Notes: generated by a model from the letters alone, not told the origin. 64,000 bases of DNA from CAHJXF01 sp038225855 (GCA_038225855.1 JBBRQU010000009.1:1-64000); one strand, 5' to 3'. Positions 24,105 through 35,533 are shown, numbered from the stretch's first letter. Numbers and translations are program-made.

Positions 24105-24731
24105 ATGCAGGATTCAGACATCTATACCAAGACCGAAGCAGGCCGCGAAGAAATCCGCACGCGCGCGTTGAAATTGTCGATGCCGATGCGCGCCATCCTG
24201 CTGATGGTCGACGGCCAGCGCACGGTCGCCGATCTGCGCACTATCATCGCGGGATCGAAAGCACCGGTCGACACGCTCGACGCCTTGCTCGCACAGGGCT
24301 TCATCGCCGGGACGCGCCAGGCAATCCCCGCGGCATCGGCGCCGATGCAATCAGCGGCGATGCCGCCGAGCGCACCAGCGCCCGTGACCATGTACGCTCC
24401 GCCCGTGGCGAGCGTCAGCGCCGCAGTCGCGCAGCCCGCTTCGACGCAACTGGGTCAGACCGCGCAACCTGCAACTGCCGATGCCGCAAGCCACGGCGAA
24501 CTCGGCGACCCCAAAACCCGCTTCGATCGCCTGTACACGGCGACCAACGAAATCGTTCGCGATTTCCTTCCTGCGCATCGACGTTATTTCATCCAGCTCA
24601 AGATCGAACGTTGCAACACGGCCGAAGAACTTCTCGAAGTGCTGCACGATCTCCGTGTCGCGCTCGCCAAGACGCGCGGCGACGCGTTTGCATCGGACGT
24701 GGTGGCGCGGCTTCGCAGCGCTGCGATGTAA
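24105..24731 (+). CDS. conserved hypothetical protein in the prp cluster
   Basis: I do not recognise this 208-residue cytoplasmic protein. Residues 1-70 look like a small winged-helix-type domain (KLSMPMRAILLMVDGQRTVA then DLRTIIAG and LLAQGFIAG), a pattern seen in Burkholderiales regulators and type IV pilus-linked proteins. A Pro/Ala-rich linker follows (about 75-130), then a helical C-terminal domain (RFDRLYTATNEIVRDFLPAH and ELLEVLHDLRVALAKTRGDA). There is no signal peptide or membrane segment. It lies between prpC and prpD on the same strand with gaps on both sides, so cotranscription is not certain. Confidence 0.7.
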   Translation: MQDSDIYTKTEAGREEIRTRALKLSMPMRAILLMVDGQRTVADLRTIIAGSKAPVDTLDALLAQGFIAGTRQAIPAASAPMQSAAMPPSAPAPVTMYAPPVASVSAAVAQPASTQLGQTAQPATADAASHGELGDPKTRFDRLYTATNEIVRDFLPAHRRYFIQLKIERCNTAEELLEVLHDLRVALAKTRGDAFASDVVARLRSAAM

Positions 24732-24917
24732 TTTGCGTGTGATTTGAGCGCAGCGATCCGCTGCGCCCTCCCATCGATTGTCAGATCCAGTTGGCTAGGC
24801 ACCATGACGCCTGGCGGGCGACCGGCGTATCCTTCACGCCCGCACTCTTTCGAGCGAAGCTCGCCTCGAAGCGCTTGCTCGTTCATAACGGCTCTCATTA
24901 CGGTATCCACGACGGCC

Positions 24918-26369
24918 ATGTCCGCACATATCTCCAACGTTCGTCCCAAGCCCGATCGCGTGCTCGTCGATATCGTCGACTACGTCACGAAATACAAGAT
25001 CGTCGGCCGTCTTGCCTACGACACGGCGCGCAACTGCCTGATCGACACGCTCGGCTGCGGACTCGAAGCGCTTGAATATCCCGCGTGCACCAAGCTGATG
25101 GGACCGATCGTGCCGGGCACGATCGTACCCAACGGCGCAAAGGTTCCGGGTACGCAATTCCAGCTCGACCCGGTGCAGGCTGCATTCAACATCGGCGCGA
25201 TGATTCGCTGGCTCGACTTCAACGACACCTGGCTCGCGGCCGAATGGGGTCATCCGTCGGACAACCTGGGCGGCATCCTCGCGACCGCCGACTGGCTCTC
25301 CCGCAATGCGCTCGCGCAGGGAAAAAAGCCGCTCGTGATGAAGGACGTGCTGACTGCGATGATCAAGGCGCACGAAATCCAGGGCTGCATCGCGCTCGAG
25401 AATTCGTTCAACAAGGTCGGGCTCGATCATGTCGTGCTGGTCAAGGTCGCATCGACTGCGGTCGTAGCCGAAATGCTCGGTCTCACGCGCGACGAAATCG
25501 TCAACGCGGTCTCGCTCGCGTGGGTCGATGGGCAGTCGCTGCGCACGTACCGCCACTCGCCGAACACCGGCAGCCGCAAGAGCTGGGCCGCGGGCGACGC
25601 GACCAGTCGGGCGGTGCGGCTCGCGCTGATCGCCAAGACCGGCGAGATGGGCTATCCGTCAGTGCTCAGCGCGAAAACCTGGGGCTTCTACGACGTGCTG
25701 TTCAAGGGCAAGCCGTTCGAGTTCCAGCGCAAGTACGGCAGCTATGTGATGGAGAACGTGCTCTTCAAGATCAGCTTCCCGGCCGAGTTCCATTCGCAGA
25801 CCGCGGTCGAAGCCGCGATGACGCTGCACGGCCAGCTCGCGAAAGCGGGCAAGAGCGTCGACGACATCGCGAAGATCACGATCCGCACGCACGAGGCCTG
25901 CATCCGCATCATCGACAAGAAAGGCCGGCTCGCAAACCCGGCCGACCGCGACCACTGCATCCAGTACATGGTGGCGGTGCCGCTGATCTTCGGCCGGTTG
26001 ACTGCATCGGACTACGAGGATGCCGTCGCGAAGGACCCGCGCATCGACAAGCTGCGCGACAAGATCGAGTGTGTCGAGGACCCGCAGTTCACCAACGACT
26101 ATCACGACCCCGACAAGCGTTCGATCGCCAACGCGCTGACCGTCGAATTCAAGGATGGCAAGAAATTGCCCGAGGTCGAGGTCGAGTATCCGATCGGCCA
26201 CAAGCGGCGCCGCAAGCAAGGTATTCCTCTCCTCGAAGCCAAGTTCAGGACCAACCTCGCGCGCCGCTTTCCGATCAAGCAGCAGAAGGCGATTCTCGAC
26301 GTATCGCTCGATCAGAAAAAGCTCGAAGCGATGGCGGTCAACGAGTACGTCGATCTTTTCGCGATTTGA
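24918..26369 (+). CDS. prpD: 2-methylcitrate dehydratase
   Basis: This 483-residue MmgE/PrpD protein dehydrates 2-methylcitrate to 2-methyl-cis-aconitate. Family segments include NCLIDTLGCGLEALEYPACT, WLDFNDTWLAAEWGHPSDNL with active-site residues, TYRHSPNTGSRKSWAAGDAT and FPAEFHSQTAVEAAMTLHGQ. The ATG at 24918 begins the family N-terminus MSAHISNVRPKPDRVLVDIV; an upstream in-frame start at 24744 would add 58 unconserved residues. The following genes up to acnA are unrelated, so the pathway run is interrupted here. Confidence 0.95.
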   Translation: MSAHISNVRPKPDRVLVDIVDYVTKYKIVGRLAYDTARNCLIDTLGCGLEALEYPACTKLMGPIVPGTIVPNGAKVPGTQFQLDPVQAAFNIGAMIRWLDFNDTWLAAEWGHPSDNLGGILATADWLSRNALAQGKKPLVMKDVLTAMIKAHEIQGCIALENSFNKVGLDHVVLVKVASTAVVAEMLGLTRDEIVNAVSLAWVDGQSLRTYRHSPNTGSRKSWAAGDATSRAVRLALIAKTGEMGYPSVLSAKTWGFYDVLFKGKPFEFQRKYGSYVMENVLFKISFPAEFHSQTAVEAAMTLHGQLAKAGKSVDDIAKITIRTHEACIRIIDKKGRLANPADRDHCIQYMVAVPLIFGRLTASDYEDAVAKDPRIDKLRDKIECVEDPQFTNDYHDPDKRSIANALTVEFKDGKKLPEVEVEYPIGHKRRRKQGIPLLEAKFRTNLARRFPIKQQKAILDVSLDQKKLEAMAVNEYVDLFAI

Positions 26370-26424
26370 GGGATCGCTGATTGACGCACCATTCAAGACG
26401 ACGAGTTCATCGAGGAACAAACGG

Positions 26425-27237
26425 ATGTCCAGACTGCAACGAATTTACGAAGAGCCGCCCTTTCGGTTGGCCGCTTATTTTTTCGTAAAACGTTTTGCAA
26501 AGTCTATTCGCACCGTCGACCGCTATGGAGCCGTGGATCGCCCGCACTATCTTGCGGGAGTGCTGGCCGCTGCCGATCAAGCCTTGCGTGAAAATGTGAC
26601 CGAGATATCCGTATTTGAATTCGGTGTTGCCGGAGGCAACGGCTTGGTCGCGCTCCAGACCTACGCGGAAGCGGTCGAACGCGAAACCGGAGTAAATGTC
26701 CGCGTCTTCGGTTTCGATACGGGGGAGGGATTGCCCGAACCTTGCAACGACTATCGAGACCACCCCGATCAGTGGCGGGTTAGCGATTACAAAATGAACG
26801 TCCCGCAATTGCAGCAGAGATTAGCAAAGCGGACCGAGCTTCGTCTGGGACATATCAAGAATACGGTTCCCCCTTTTGTATTGGAGAAGCACCCGCCCGT
26901 TGGTTTCATCGCTTGCGATGTCGACCTGTATTCCTCAACGGTCGACGTACTTAGAATCCTGTCACTTCCTGACAAGCGAATGCTTCGACGCGTCTTCATG
27001 TATTTCGACGACGTCGATTTCATTTTCAATCACTGCTTTGGTGGCGAGTTGCTTGCGATTCAGGAATTCAACGATTCAATTCCTCTTATCAAAGTCGATC
27101 GATGGCGAGGCTTGAAGAAGGGAAGAGTCTTCATCGACCAACCCTGGTTCGAAAAAATGTTCGTTGCTCACGACCTAGATGCCATCAACCGATGCGTGCT
27201 CTCGCGGCAGCCGTCGGCCGATTGCAGTCTAGACTGA
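26425..27237 (+). CDS. SAM-dependent methyltransferase-like protein, lower-GC islet
   Basis: This 270-residue protein resembles class I methyltransferases of the TylF/macrocin type: a motif I-like EISVFEFGVAGGNGLVALQT, an acidic turn VFGFDTGEGLPEP, and a metal/cosubstrate-like IACDVDLYSSTVDVL with VFMYFDDVDFIFNHCFGGEL. The substrate cannot be read. Codon choice is visibly richer in A/T (for example runs of AAA, TTA and ATT codons) than in prpD before or acnA after, indicating recent acquisition. There is no neighbouring sugar, capsule or antibiotic gene. The ATG at 26425 follows CGAGGAACAAACGG. Confidence 0.7.
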   Translation: MSRLQRIYEEPPFRLAAYFFVKRFAKSIRTVDRYGAVDRPHYLAGVLAAADQALRENVTEISVFEFGVAGGNGLVALQTYAEAVERETGVNVRVFGFDTGEGLPEPCNDYRDHPDQWRVSDYKMNVPQLQQRLAKRTELRLGHIKNTVPPFVLEKHPPVGFIACDVDLYSSTVDVLRILSLPDKRMLRRVFMYFDDVDFIFNHCFGGELLAIQEFNDSIPLIKVDRWRGLKKGRVFIDQPWFEKMFVAHDLDAINRCVLSRQPSADCSLD

Positions 27238-27263
27238 GCGAAGTTAACGACTTTTCACTGGTT

Positions 27264-27310
27264 CTTTTCAGAAAAGTACGTTAGAATAAGTATGCACGTC
27301 TGATACGTGC
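27264..27310. promoter_or_regulatory. promoter/operator region of the VapBC pair
   Basis: A candidate -10 TAGAAT (27282-27287) is followed by a perfect inverted repeat GCACGT-CTGAT-ACGTGC (27294-27310) near the expected transcription start. A second palindrome CTTTTC-A-GAAAAG lies at 27264-27276 before it. Toxin-antitoxin pairs repress themselves through such dyads; the -35 is not clear. The whole region lies in the 109-base gap after the methyltransferase gene. Confidence 0.55.
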
Positions 27311-27346
27311 GACGTTCTGCATGGATACTCGATCGGGAGGTGCCCC

Positions 27347-27592
27347 ATGGAAGCAATCGTTGCCGAACGCGGCCAGATCACATTGCCCAAAGCCGTGCGC
27401 GATGCGCTCGGGCTGACGAAAGGAACCACGCTTCACGTCGAATTGGATGGCGGGCGCATCATTCTTCGCAAGAATGTGCGCGACGCCCTATCGCGGGTCC
27501 GCGGTCGTTTTCCGATGCCGGACGGCGTCACCACCGATGACATCATGCGCGAATTGAGAGGGCGCGCGCCGGGCGATCCGGTCGATGTTTGA
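27347..27592 (+). CDS. vapB: AbrB/VapB-type antitoxin
   Basis: This 81-residue swapped-hairpin AbrB-fold protein has the DNA-binding half ERGQITLPKAVRDALGLTKG followed by LHVELDGGRIILRKN, and an acidic C-terminal toxin-binding tail (DDIMRELRGRAPGDPVDV). A GGGAGGTG ribosome site precedes the ATG. The PIN toxin gene starts 15 bases downstream. It is expected to bind the upstream inverted repeat. Confidence 0.85.
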   Translation: MEAIVAERGQITLPKAVRDALGLTKGTTLHVELDGGRIILRKNVRDALSRVRGRFPMPDGVTTDDIMRELRGRAPGDPVDV

Positions 27593-27607
27593 TCCGGAAT
27601 CGTTTTC

Positions 27608-28030
27608 ATGATCGCCATCGACAGCTCTGTGCTGATCGACCTGCTCGGCAACGATGCCCGTGCGGATACTGCCGAAGTGTGTTTGCGCAACGCGCTCAAC
27701 GCGGGGCCGGTCGCAGTCAGCGACATCGCGATCAGCGAGATCACGGCGGGGCTGGGCCATGGCTCAGAGATGGCCGACGCCATCGAAGAACTGGGCATCC
27801 ACTATTCCTCACTCGAATTCCGCTCGGCTATACGTGCCGGCGAAATGCAACGCAAGTACAACGAGCGTCTGCGTCGCGAGAGCCGCCCTTCCGGCACGCG
27901 CCGTACCGTCGCCGATTTTCTCGTCGGCGCACACGCAATGTTGCAATGCGACGGCCTCATCACGCGCGACGCCGGATTTTTTCGCGACTACTTCAAGGGG
28001 CTGAAGATCATTGTCCCCAAGGCGCATTAG
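27608..28030 (+). CDS. vapC: PIN-domain ribonuclease toxin, VapC-like
   Basis: This 140-residue PIN-domain protein has the four acidic residues expected of an active nuclease: D5 (MIAIDSSVLIDLL), E44 (AISEITAG), D103 (TVADFLVGAHAML) and D121 (LITRDAGFF). VapC toxins cleave specific RNAs such as initiator tRNA when not held by VapB. The gene pairs with the AbrB-fold gene upstream. The pair sits between prpD and acnA beside a lower-GC methyltransferase gene, consistent with an acquired islet. Confidence 0.88.
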   Translation: MIAIDSSVLIDLLGNDARADTAEVCLRNALNAGPVAVSDIAISEITAGLGHGSEMADAIEELGIHYSSLEFRSAIRAGEMQRKYNERLRRESRPSGTRRTVADFLVGAHAMLQCDGLITRDAGFFRDYFKGLKIIVPKAH

Positions 28031-28055
28031 CGCCGCTCATCACAGAAGGCCAACC

Positions 28056-30764
<2,709 letters not shown>

Positions 30765-30782
30765 CTGTCGTCCCTGGTTGGC

Positions 30783-30905
30783 GTCTTCCCGGCGCAGGCG
30801 GGGACCCAAGTTCGTCTGCGCACGCGGGAAGAAGCAACTTGGACCCCGGCCTTCGCCGGGGCGACGGCTTCCGCCGCTTGGACCCCGGCCTTGCCGGGGA
30901 GACGG
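30783..30905. repeat. REP-like hairpin repeats, family B, copy 1 (three units)
   Basis: This region holds GC-rich hairpin units built on CTTGGACCCCGGCC-TTCGCCGGGGCGACGG: one degenerate unit (CCCGGCGCAGGCGGGGACCC) and two close ones (30838-30866 and 30877-30904). It fills most of the spacer between acnA and the DUF2863 gene. Related copies are at 35419, 47486 and 50014. Confidence 0.8.
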
Positions 30906-30975
30906 GCGCTCGATTTGCTATCCTTCACATCCCCCTAGCAAGCGTCCCCCCGATCGCGCACGCGCGATCCTCCTC

Positions 30976-32190
30976 ATGGCCTCCAAACGTCCCCGCACCA
31001 AGTCCACCCTCCCCCGCCTGTCGCGTGACGCGGAGCGGCTGGTGTCGTTCGCGCAAAGCCTGTCCGCATCGGGGAGCCGTATCGAGGACGACTACTGGGA
31101 AGAATTGCTCGCGCGCGATGTCGAGCGGCTGCTCGACCATGGCACCGATGCCGCGATCGACGCGGCCCTCGACCATCTCGATGCGGCGTTGCCGGCCGGC
31201 TTCGATGCGCTGATCGAAATCGCCGAGACGCGCGCGGAAACCGCGATCATCGAGATCGACGGCGAGTCGTGGCAAGCGCTGCTGATCGCCGCGCCTATCC
31301 TCGCGTGGTCGCGCTACTCGGTGCCTTCGGGTCCGATCAAGGCCGACGCCGCACTCGCGCTCGAGACACAACTGCGCGCCCATTGCGCGGCGAGCGACAC
31401 GCGCGTCGCGCTCGCGCCCTACCTCTATTCGATCGATCAATTGCCGCGCGACTTCTCCGAGGTCCGCGCGCTCACGCGCTCGCTCGCGCTGCGCGCGGTC
31501 GGCCAGGAGACGAAGAAGCCCGCGACCAAGCGCATGCCCGAGACCGCGCCGCTTCTGGCCGACACGCGCTATCTGCTCGCGGCCTTCATCGCGAAACCCG
31601 ACCAGCCGCTGTTCCGCTGGCAGGAGAACCCCGAAGCGCGCGGCGTCGAACGGCGCGAGTTCAGCCGCGAACAGGCGCTCGAGCGCTGGCGCGATCAAGG
31701 CCTGCCGAACGTGACGAGCCTGATGCCGGGCTGCGTGCTCGACCTCTTGATTCCCGACGGCTATCACGTCGCGTCGCGCGAATCGGATCGGGCGATCAGG
31801 CCCTATGCGATCCGCGCCGCGCTTGCCTTCCTCGAAGGCGCGCTCGAGGTGAAATCGTCGCAACTGCGCGCCGTGATCGCGGCCTTCGGCAACGAAAGGC
31901 CGGAGGAATATCGCGTCGGCTTCACGCTCACGCACAACCCCGACGTCGTGCATGGCGTCGTGTGGCCGCTGTTCGGCCGCGAGGAAGGACCCGAGACCGA
32001 CGGGCCCGAAGAGCAGCTCGCGGCGCTCCTGCGCGAGAACGGCGTGACCGACATCGTGACGCTCGAGCAGGGCTTTCCACTCGAGTTCTGCGACGACTGC
32101 GGCGCGCCGCTGTTCGCCGACCCGGTCGGCGATCTGGTGCACGCAGAATTGCCCGAGGAAACCGAAGCGCCCCGGGCGCATCTGCATTGA
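30976..32190 (+). CDS. DUF2863 family protein
   Basis: This 404-residue cytoplasmic protein matches the DUF2863 family known mainly from Burkholderiales; no biochemical role is established. It starts with a basic stretch (MASKRPRTKSTLPRLSRDAE), has AIIEIDGESWQALLIAAPIL and ALAPYLYSIDQLPRDFSEVR in the middle, and ends with a CxxC pair in FPLEFCDDCGAPLFADPVGD that could bind a metal. The ATG at 30976 is chosen because the upstream in-frame extension is encoded by the repeats. The final codons overlap a possible TTG start of the next gene. Confidence 0.85.
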   Translation: MASKRPRTKSTLPRLSRDAERLVSFAQSLSASGSRIEDDYWEELLARDVERLLDHGTDAAIDAALDHLDAALPAGFDALIEIAETRAETAIIEIDGESWQALLIAAPILAWSRYSVPSGPIKADAALALETQLRAHCAASDTRVALAPYLYSIDQLPRDFSEVRALTRSLALRAVGQETKKPATKRMPETAPLLADTRYLLAAFIAKPDQPLFRWQENPEARGVERREFSREQALERWRDQGLPNVTSLMPGCVLDLLIPDGYHVASRESDRAIRPYAIRAALAFLEGALEVKSSQLRAVIAAFGNERPEEYRVGFTLTHNPDVVHGVVWPLFGREEGPETDGPEEQLAALLRENGVTDIVTLEQGFPLEFCDDCGAPLFADPVGDLVHAELPEETEAPRAHLH

Positions 32191-33782
32191 GCTCGCCGTC
32201 ACCCGACGCGCGCCCACCAGCGCGTGATCGCGCGACGCATCCGAACTCCACGTCCAGCGTGCTGCCCGCGACCCCATCGGCCGCGAGCGGCGACGCGCGC
32301 CCGACGCTCTCGCATGCCGAAACGCGCAGCATCATCGTCGGCCTGATGCTCGCGATCTTCCTGGGCGCGCTCGATCAGACTATCGTCGCGGTCGCCCTGC
32401 CGCGCATGGCGCAACAACTCGAGGGCTTCTCCCTGATCGCGTGGGTCGTGTCGGGTTATCTCGTGGCATCGACGGTGGTCACGCCGATCTACGGCAAGCT
32501 CGGCGATCTGTTCGGACGCCGCATGCTGCTGTCGGTCGCGATCATCGTGTTCCTGATCGCATCGATCGCGTGCGCGCTCGCGCAAACGATGCCGCAACTG
32601 ATCGCCGCGCGCGTCGTGCAAGGCATCGGCGGCGGCGGACTGATCTCGATCGCGCAGACCATCATCGCCGACGTCGTGCCGCTGCGTGAGCGCGGCCGCT
32701 ATCAGGGTTATATCAGCGGCGTGTTCGCGGTCGCGAGTGTGGCGGGGCCGGTGGTCGGCGGCCTCTTCACGCACTACCTGACGTGGCGATGGATCTTCTG
32801 GATCAACCTGCCGCTGGGCGCGGCGGCCTTCCTGGTGTCGCGTCGTGCACTCGCGCATCTGCCGGTCCCCGGAGTGAAGCGACGCATCGACTACCTCGGC
32901 GCGGGCCTGCTCGTGATCGGCCTCACCGGACTGCTGCTGCCGATCACGCGCATCGGCCAGGGCATCGCGTGGAACGATGTCCACAATCTCGAACTCTTCG
33001 CCGCGGGCTTCATCGTCCTTGGCATCTGCGTGTTCCACGAGATGCATACATCCGAGCCGATCATTCCGCTCAATCTGTTTCGCATTCCGCTCGTGGCTGC
33101 GTGTTGCGGCATCGTGTTCGTGTGCTTCTTTCAACTGGTTGCCGTCGCGTCGTTGTCGCCGCTGCGCTTTCAGATGGTCGCGGGCGCGACCGCCGATGAA
33201 GCCGCGTGGCGGCTGCTGCCGCTGACCTTCATGATTCCGCTGGGCGCCTTCATCGGCGGCCGCATCATGCAGAAGACCGGCCGTCACAAGCCCTTGCAAT
33301 TGATCGGTACGGCGGGCATTCCGGCCGGCCTCCTGGGCCTTGCGTTCGTGTCGCCTGTCCACGCGACCCTGACCAGCGTGCTGATGTCCGTGGTCGGCTT
33401 GTCGATCGGCGTCGTGCTGCCCACGTCGCTCGTCGCCGTGCAGAACGCGGTGCCGCGCCACCAGCTCGGCGTCGCCACGGCGGGCACCGCATTCTTTCGC
33501 TCGCTGGGCGGCGCGATCGGGGTCGCGGTGCTGTCCGCGATCCTCCTTGCATCGATGCATGGCGGAATGCACGACGGCGCGTCGCGCCCCGCCCTTCCTC
33601 GAATCGGTGAAGGCGCCGGAGCGTCCGCGAGCGAAGCACCGATGATCACCGGCGCGACCGCGAGCGCGGCCGACGCCGCGTTTCGCCGCATCTTCATCAT
33701 TGCGGCGGCGGTCTCGTCGCTCGCTTTCATCTTCGCCTTGCGCGTGCCCGACAATCATCTCGGCGGACCCGACAAGCGCTGA
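32187..33782 (+). CDS. MFS multidrug efflux pump, EmrB/QacA (DHA2) type
   Basis: This roughly 500-530-residue transporter has 14 predicted membrane segments. Motifs are LGALDQTIVAVALPRMAQ in the first helix, the loop motif YGKLGDLFGRRMLLSVA, and GFLF-like motif C region GVFAVASVAGPVVGGLFTHY. It is a DHA2-family drug or anion/proton antiporter; the substrate is unknown. There is no ATG before the first helix. Candidates are a TTG at 32187, whose TTGA overlaps the DUF2863 stop, and a GTG at 32259, which would give 507 residues. I list the former with low certainty. Confidence 0.85.
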   Translation: MSSPSPDARPPARDRATHPNSTSSVLPATPSAASGDARPTLSHAETRSIIVGLMLAIFLGALDQTIVAVALPRMAQQLEGFSLIAWVVSGYLVASTVVTPIYGKLGDLFGRRMLLSVAIIVFLIASIACALAQTMPQLIAARVVQGIGGGGLISIAQTIIADVVPLRERGRYQGYISGVFAVASVAGPVVGGLFTHYLTWRWIFWINLPLGAAAFLVSRRALAHLPVPGVKRRIDYLGAGLLVIGLTGLLLPITRIGQGIAWNDVHNLELFAAGFIVLGICVFHEMHTSEPIIPLNLFRIPLVAACCGIVFVCFFQLVAVASLSPLRFQMVAGATADEAAWRLLPLTFMIPLGAFIGGRIMQKTGRHKPLQLIGTAGIPAGLLGLAFVSPVHATLTSVLMSVVGLSIGVVLPTSLVAVQNAVPRHQLGVATAGTAFFRSLGGAIGVAVLSAILLASMHGGMHDGASRPALPRIGEGAGASASEAPMITGATASAADAAFRRIFIIAAAVSSLAFIFALRVPDNHLGGPDKR

Positions 33783-33797
33783 CTCTGGAGAACTGCC

Positions 33798-35384
33798 ATG
33801 CCCTATTCCCCCCTCTCGTTTCGCCGCATCGTCCTCGGATGCGCGGCGACGCTCGCGCTGGTCGCGGGCGTGTCCGCCGCGCCCGCCGACATGCTGACGA
33901 TCGGCCTGTCGTCAGACGTGACCTCTATCGATCCGCAGTGGAACAACTCGGGTCCCAACGTCTCGTTGGCCACGCACATCTTCGAGCCGCTCACGCTCAC
34001 CGATCGCAACGGTCGATTGATCCCCGGGCTGGCCGTGAGCTGGCGCGCGGTCGATCCGCTGACGTGGGAATTCAAGCTGCGACCAGGCGTGAAGTTTCAC
34101 GACGGCAGCGACCTGAGCGCCGACGATGTGGTGTTCTCGATCGAGCGGCCCAGGATCTTGCAAGGCAGTCCCGCATCGTTCGCGAGCTTCGTGCGGCCGA
34201 TCGTCGAGGTCACGGCAGTCGACAAGACCACGGTGCGCATCAAGACCCAGGCATCGCATGTGCTCGTGCCTTACGACCTCAATTCGATCTTCATCGTCTC
34301 CAGCAAAGCGGTGACCGCTGCGGGCACGAACGCGGACTTCGATTCCGGCCGCGCCGCAATCGGCACCGGCCCGTACAAGCTCGCCTCGTTCAAGCGCGGC
34401 GACCGCGTCGAGCTCACGCGTAACGACGCCTATTGGGGAAGCAAGCCCGTATGGGACAAGGTCACCTTCCGCATGTTGTCCAACGACGCCGCGCGCCTCG
34501 CCGCGCTGCTGTCAGGCGACGTCGATGTGATCGAGAACGTGCCCACCGCCGATGTCGCGAAGCTCGCGGCCGACGCACGCTTCAAGATCGACAAGCAGAC
34601 CTCGTGGCGCACGATTTTCTGGCACATGGACCAGTACCGCGACGTGACGCCGTTCGCGACCGACAAGTCGGGCAAGCCGCTGGCTGCGAATCCCTTCAAG
34701 GATGCGCGCGTGCGTCTTGCGGTGTCGAAGGCCATCAATCGCGACGCGATCGTCTCGCGCGTCATGGAGGGTCTCGCGGTGCCCGCATCCAACCTCGTGT
34801 CGCCCGGCATCTTCGGCTACAACCCGGCGATTCCAGTCGAGGCCTACGACCCTGCGGGGGCGAAAAGGCTGCTCTCCGAAGCCGGCTATCCCGACGGCTT
34901 CATGCTGACCATCCACGCACCCAACAATCGCTACGTCAACGACTCGCGCATCGCCGAGACCGTGGCCGCCCTGCTCTCGCGCATCGGCATCACGACCCGC
35001 GTCCAGACGCAGCCGTGGGCCAGCTATCTGCCGCATGCGCGTGCCGGTGAGTACACGATGGCGCTGGTCGGATGGGGCTCGTCGCTGGGCGACAACACCA
35101 TCAAGAATCATCTGGGCACGGTCGACGAGAAGAAGGGCTATGGCGCGTGGAATTTCGGACGCTACAGCAATGCCGAAGTCGACAGGCAACTCGAGCACGA
35201 CTTCACGCTCTTCGACGACAAGGCGCGCGAGGAGGCCGCGAAAGCGGTCGCGGCACTCGCGTTGAAGGACCATCCGGTGATTCCCATGCATCACGAGATC
35301 GTGAGTTGGGCGATGAAGAAAGGGTTCGCGTATCCGGGACGCGTCGATCAGTTTACGTTCGCGTTTCAGTTCACGAAGCAGTGA
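33798..35384 (+). CDS. ABC transporter peptide-type substrate-binding protein (SBP family 5)
   Basis: This 528-residue periplasmic binding protein of the DppA/OppA family has a signal peptide (RRIVLGCAATLALVAGVSAA, cleavage near APA). Family segments are TIGLSSDVTSIDPQWNNSGP, FEPLTLTDRNGRLIPGLAVS, WEFKLRPGVKFHDGSDLSAD and VSKAINRDAIVSRVMEGLAV. Such proteins deliver peptides, opines, glutathione or nickel to an ABC permease. No permease or ATPase gene is adjacent: the upstream gene is an MFS pump and the downstream gene is on the other strand. It is therefore an orphan binding protein. Confidence 0.9.
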   Translation: MPYSPLSFRRIVLGCAATLALVAGVSAAPADMLTIGLSSDVTSIDPQWNNSGPNVSLATHIFEPLTLTDRNGRLIPGLAVSWRAVDPLTWEFKLRPGVKFHDGSDLSADDVVFSIERPRILQGSPASFASFVRPIVEVTAVDKTTVRIKTQASHVLVPYDLNSIFIVSSKAVTAAGTNADFDSGRAAIGTGPYKLASFKRGDRVELTRNDAYWGSKPVWDKVTFRMLSNDAARLAALLSGDVDVIENVPTADVAKLAADARFKIDKQTSWRTIFWHMDQYRDVTPFATDKSGKPLAANPFKDARVRLAVSKAINRDAIVSRVMEGLAVPASNLVSPGIFGYNPAIPVEAYDPAGAKRLLSEAGYPDGFMLTIHAPNNRYVNDSRIAETVAALLSRIGITTRVQTQPWASYLPHARAGEYTMALVGWGSSLGDNTIKNHLGTVDEKKGYGAWNFGRYSNAEVDRQLEHDFTLFDDKAREEAAKAVAALALKDHPVIPMHHEIVSWAMKKGFAYPGRVDQFTFAFQFTKQ

Positions 35385-35418
35385 GGCGAATGCCCGAACC
35401 GCCGCTCCGCCGTTGCCG

Positions 35419-35504
35419 CCGTCTTTCCAGCGAAGGCCGGGATCCAGTTCCGTGAGCGTGCGACGGACAAACGACTGGGACCCCGGCCTTCGCCGGGGCG
35501 ACGG
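35419..35504. repeat. REP-like hairpin repeat, family B, copy 2
   Basis: This element has inverted terminal units: CCGTCTTTCCAGCGAAGGCC at the left and GGGACCCCGGCCTTCGCCGG then GGCGACGGG at the right, with a linker between. It lies between the convergent SBP and M14 peptidase genes, where folded RNA could help terminate either transcript. Confidence 0.75.
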
Positions 35505-35533
35505 GTTGCGAGCTGCGGCGCTCATGGCACGCG

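Noticed and set aside
30783..30905. Clustered repeats that might be a CRISPR array
   Set aside because: Units alternate in orientation, are few and irregularly spaced, have no unique equal-length spacers, and there are no cas genes nearby.
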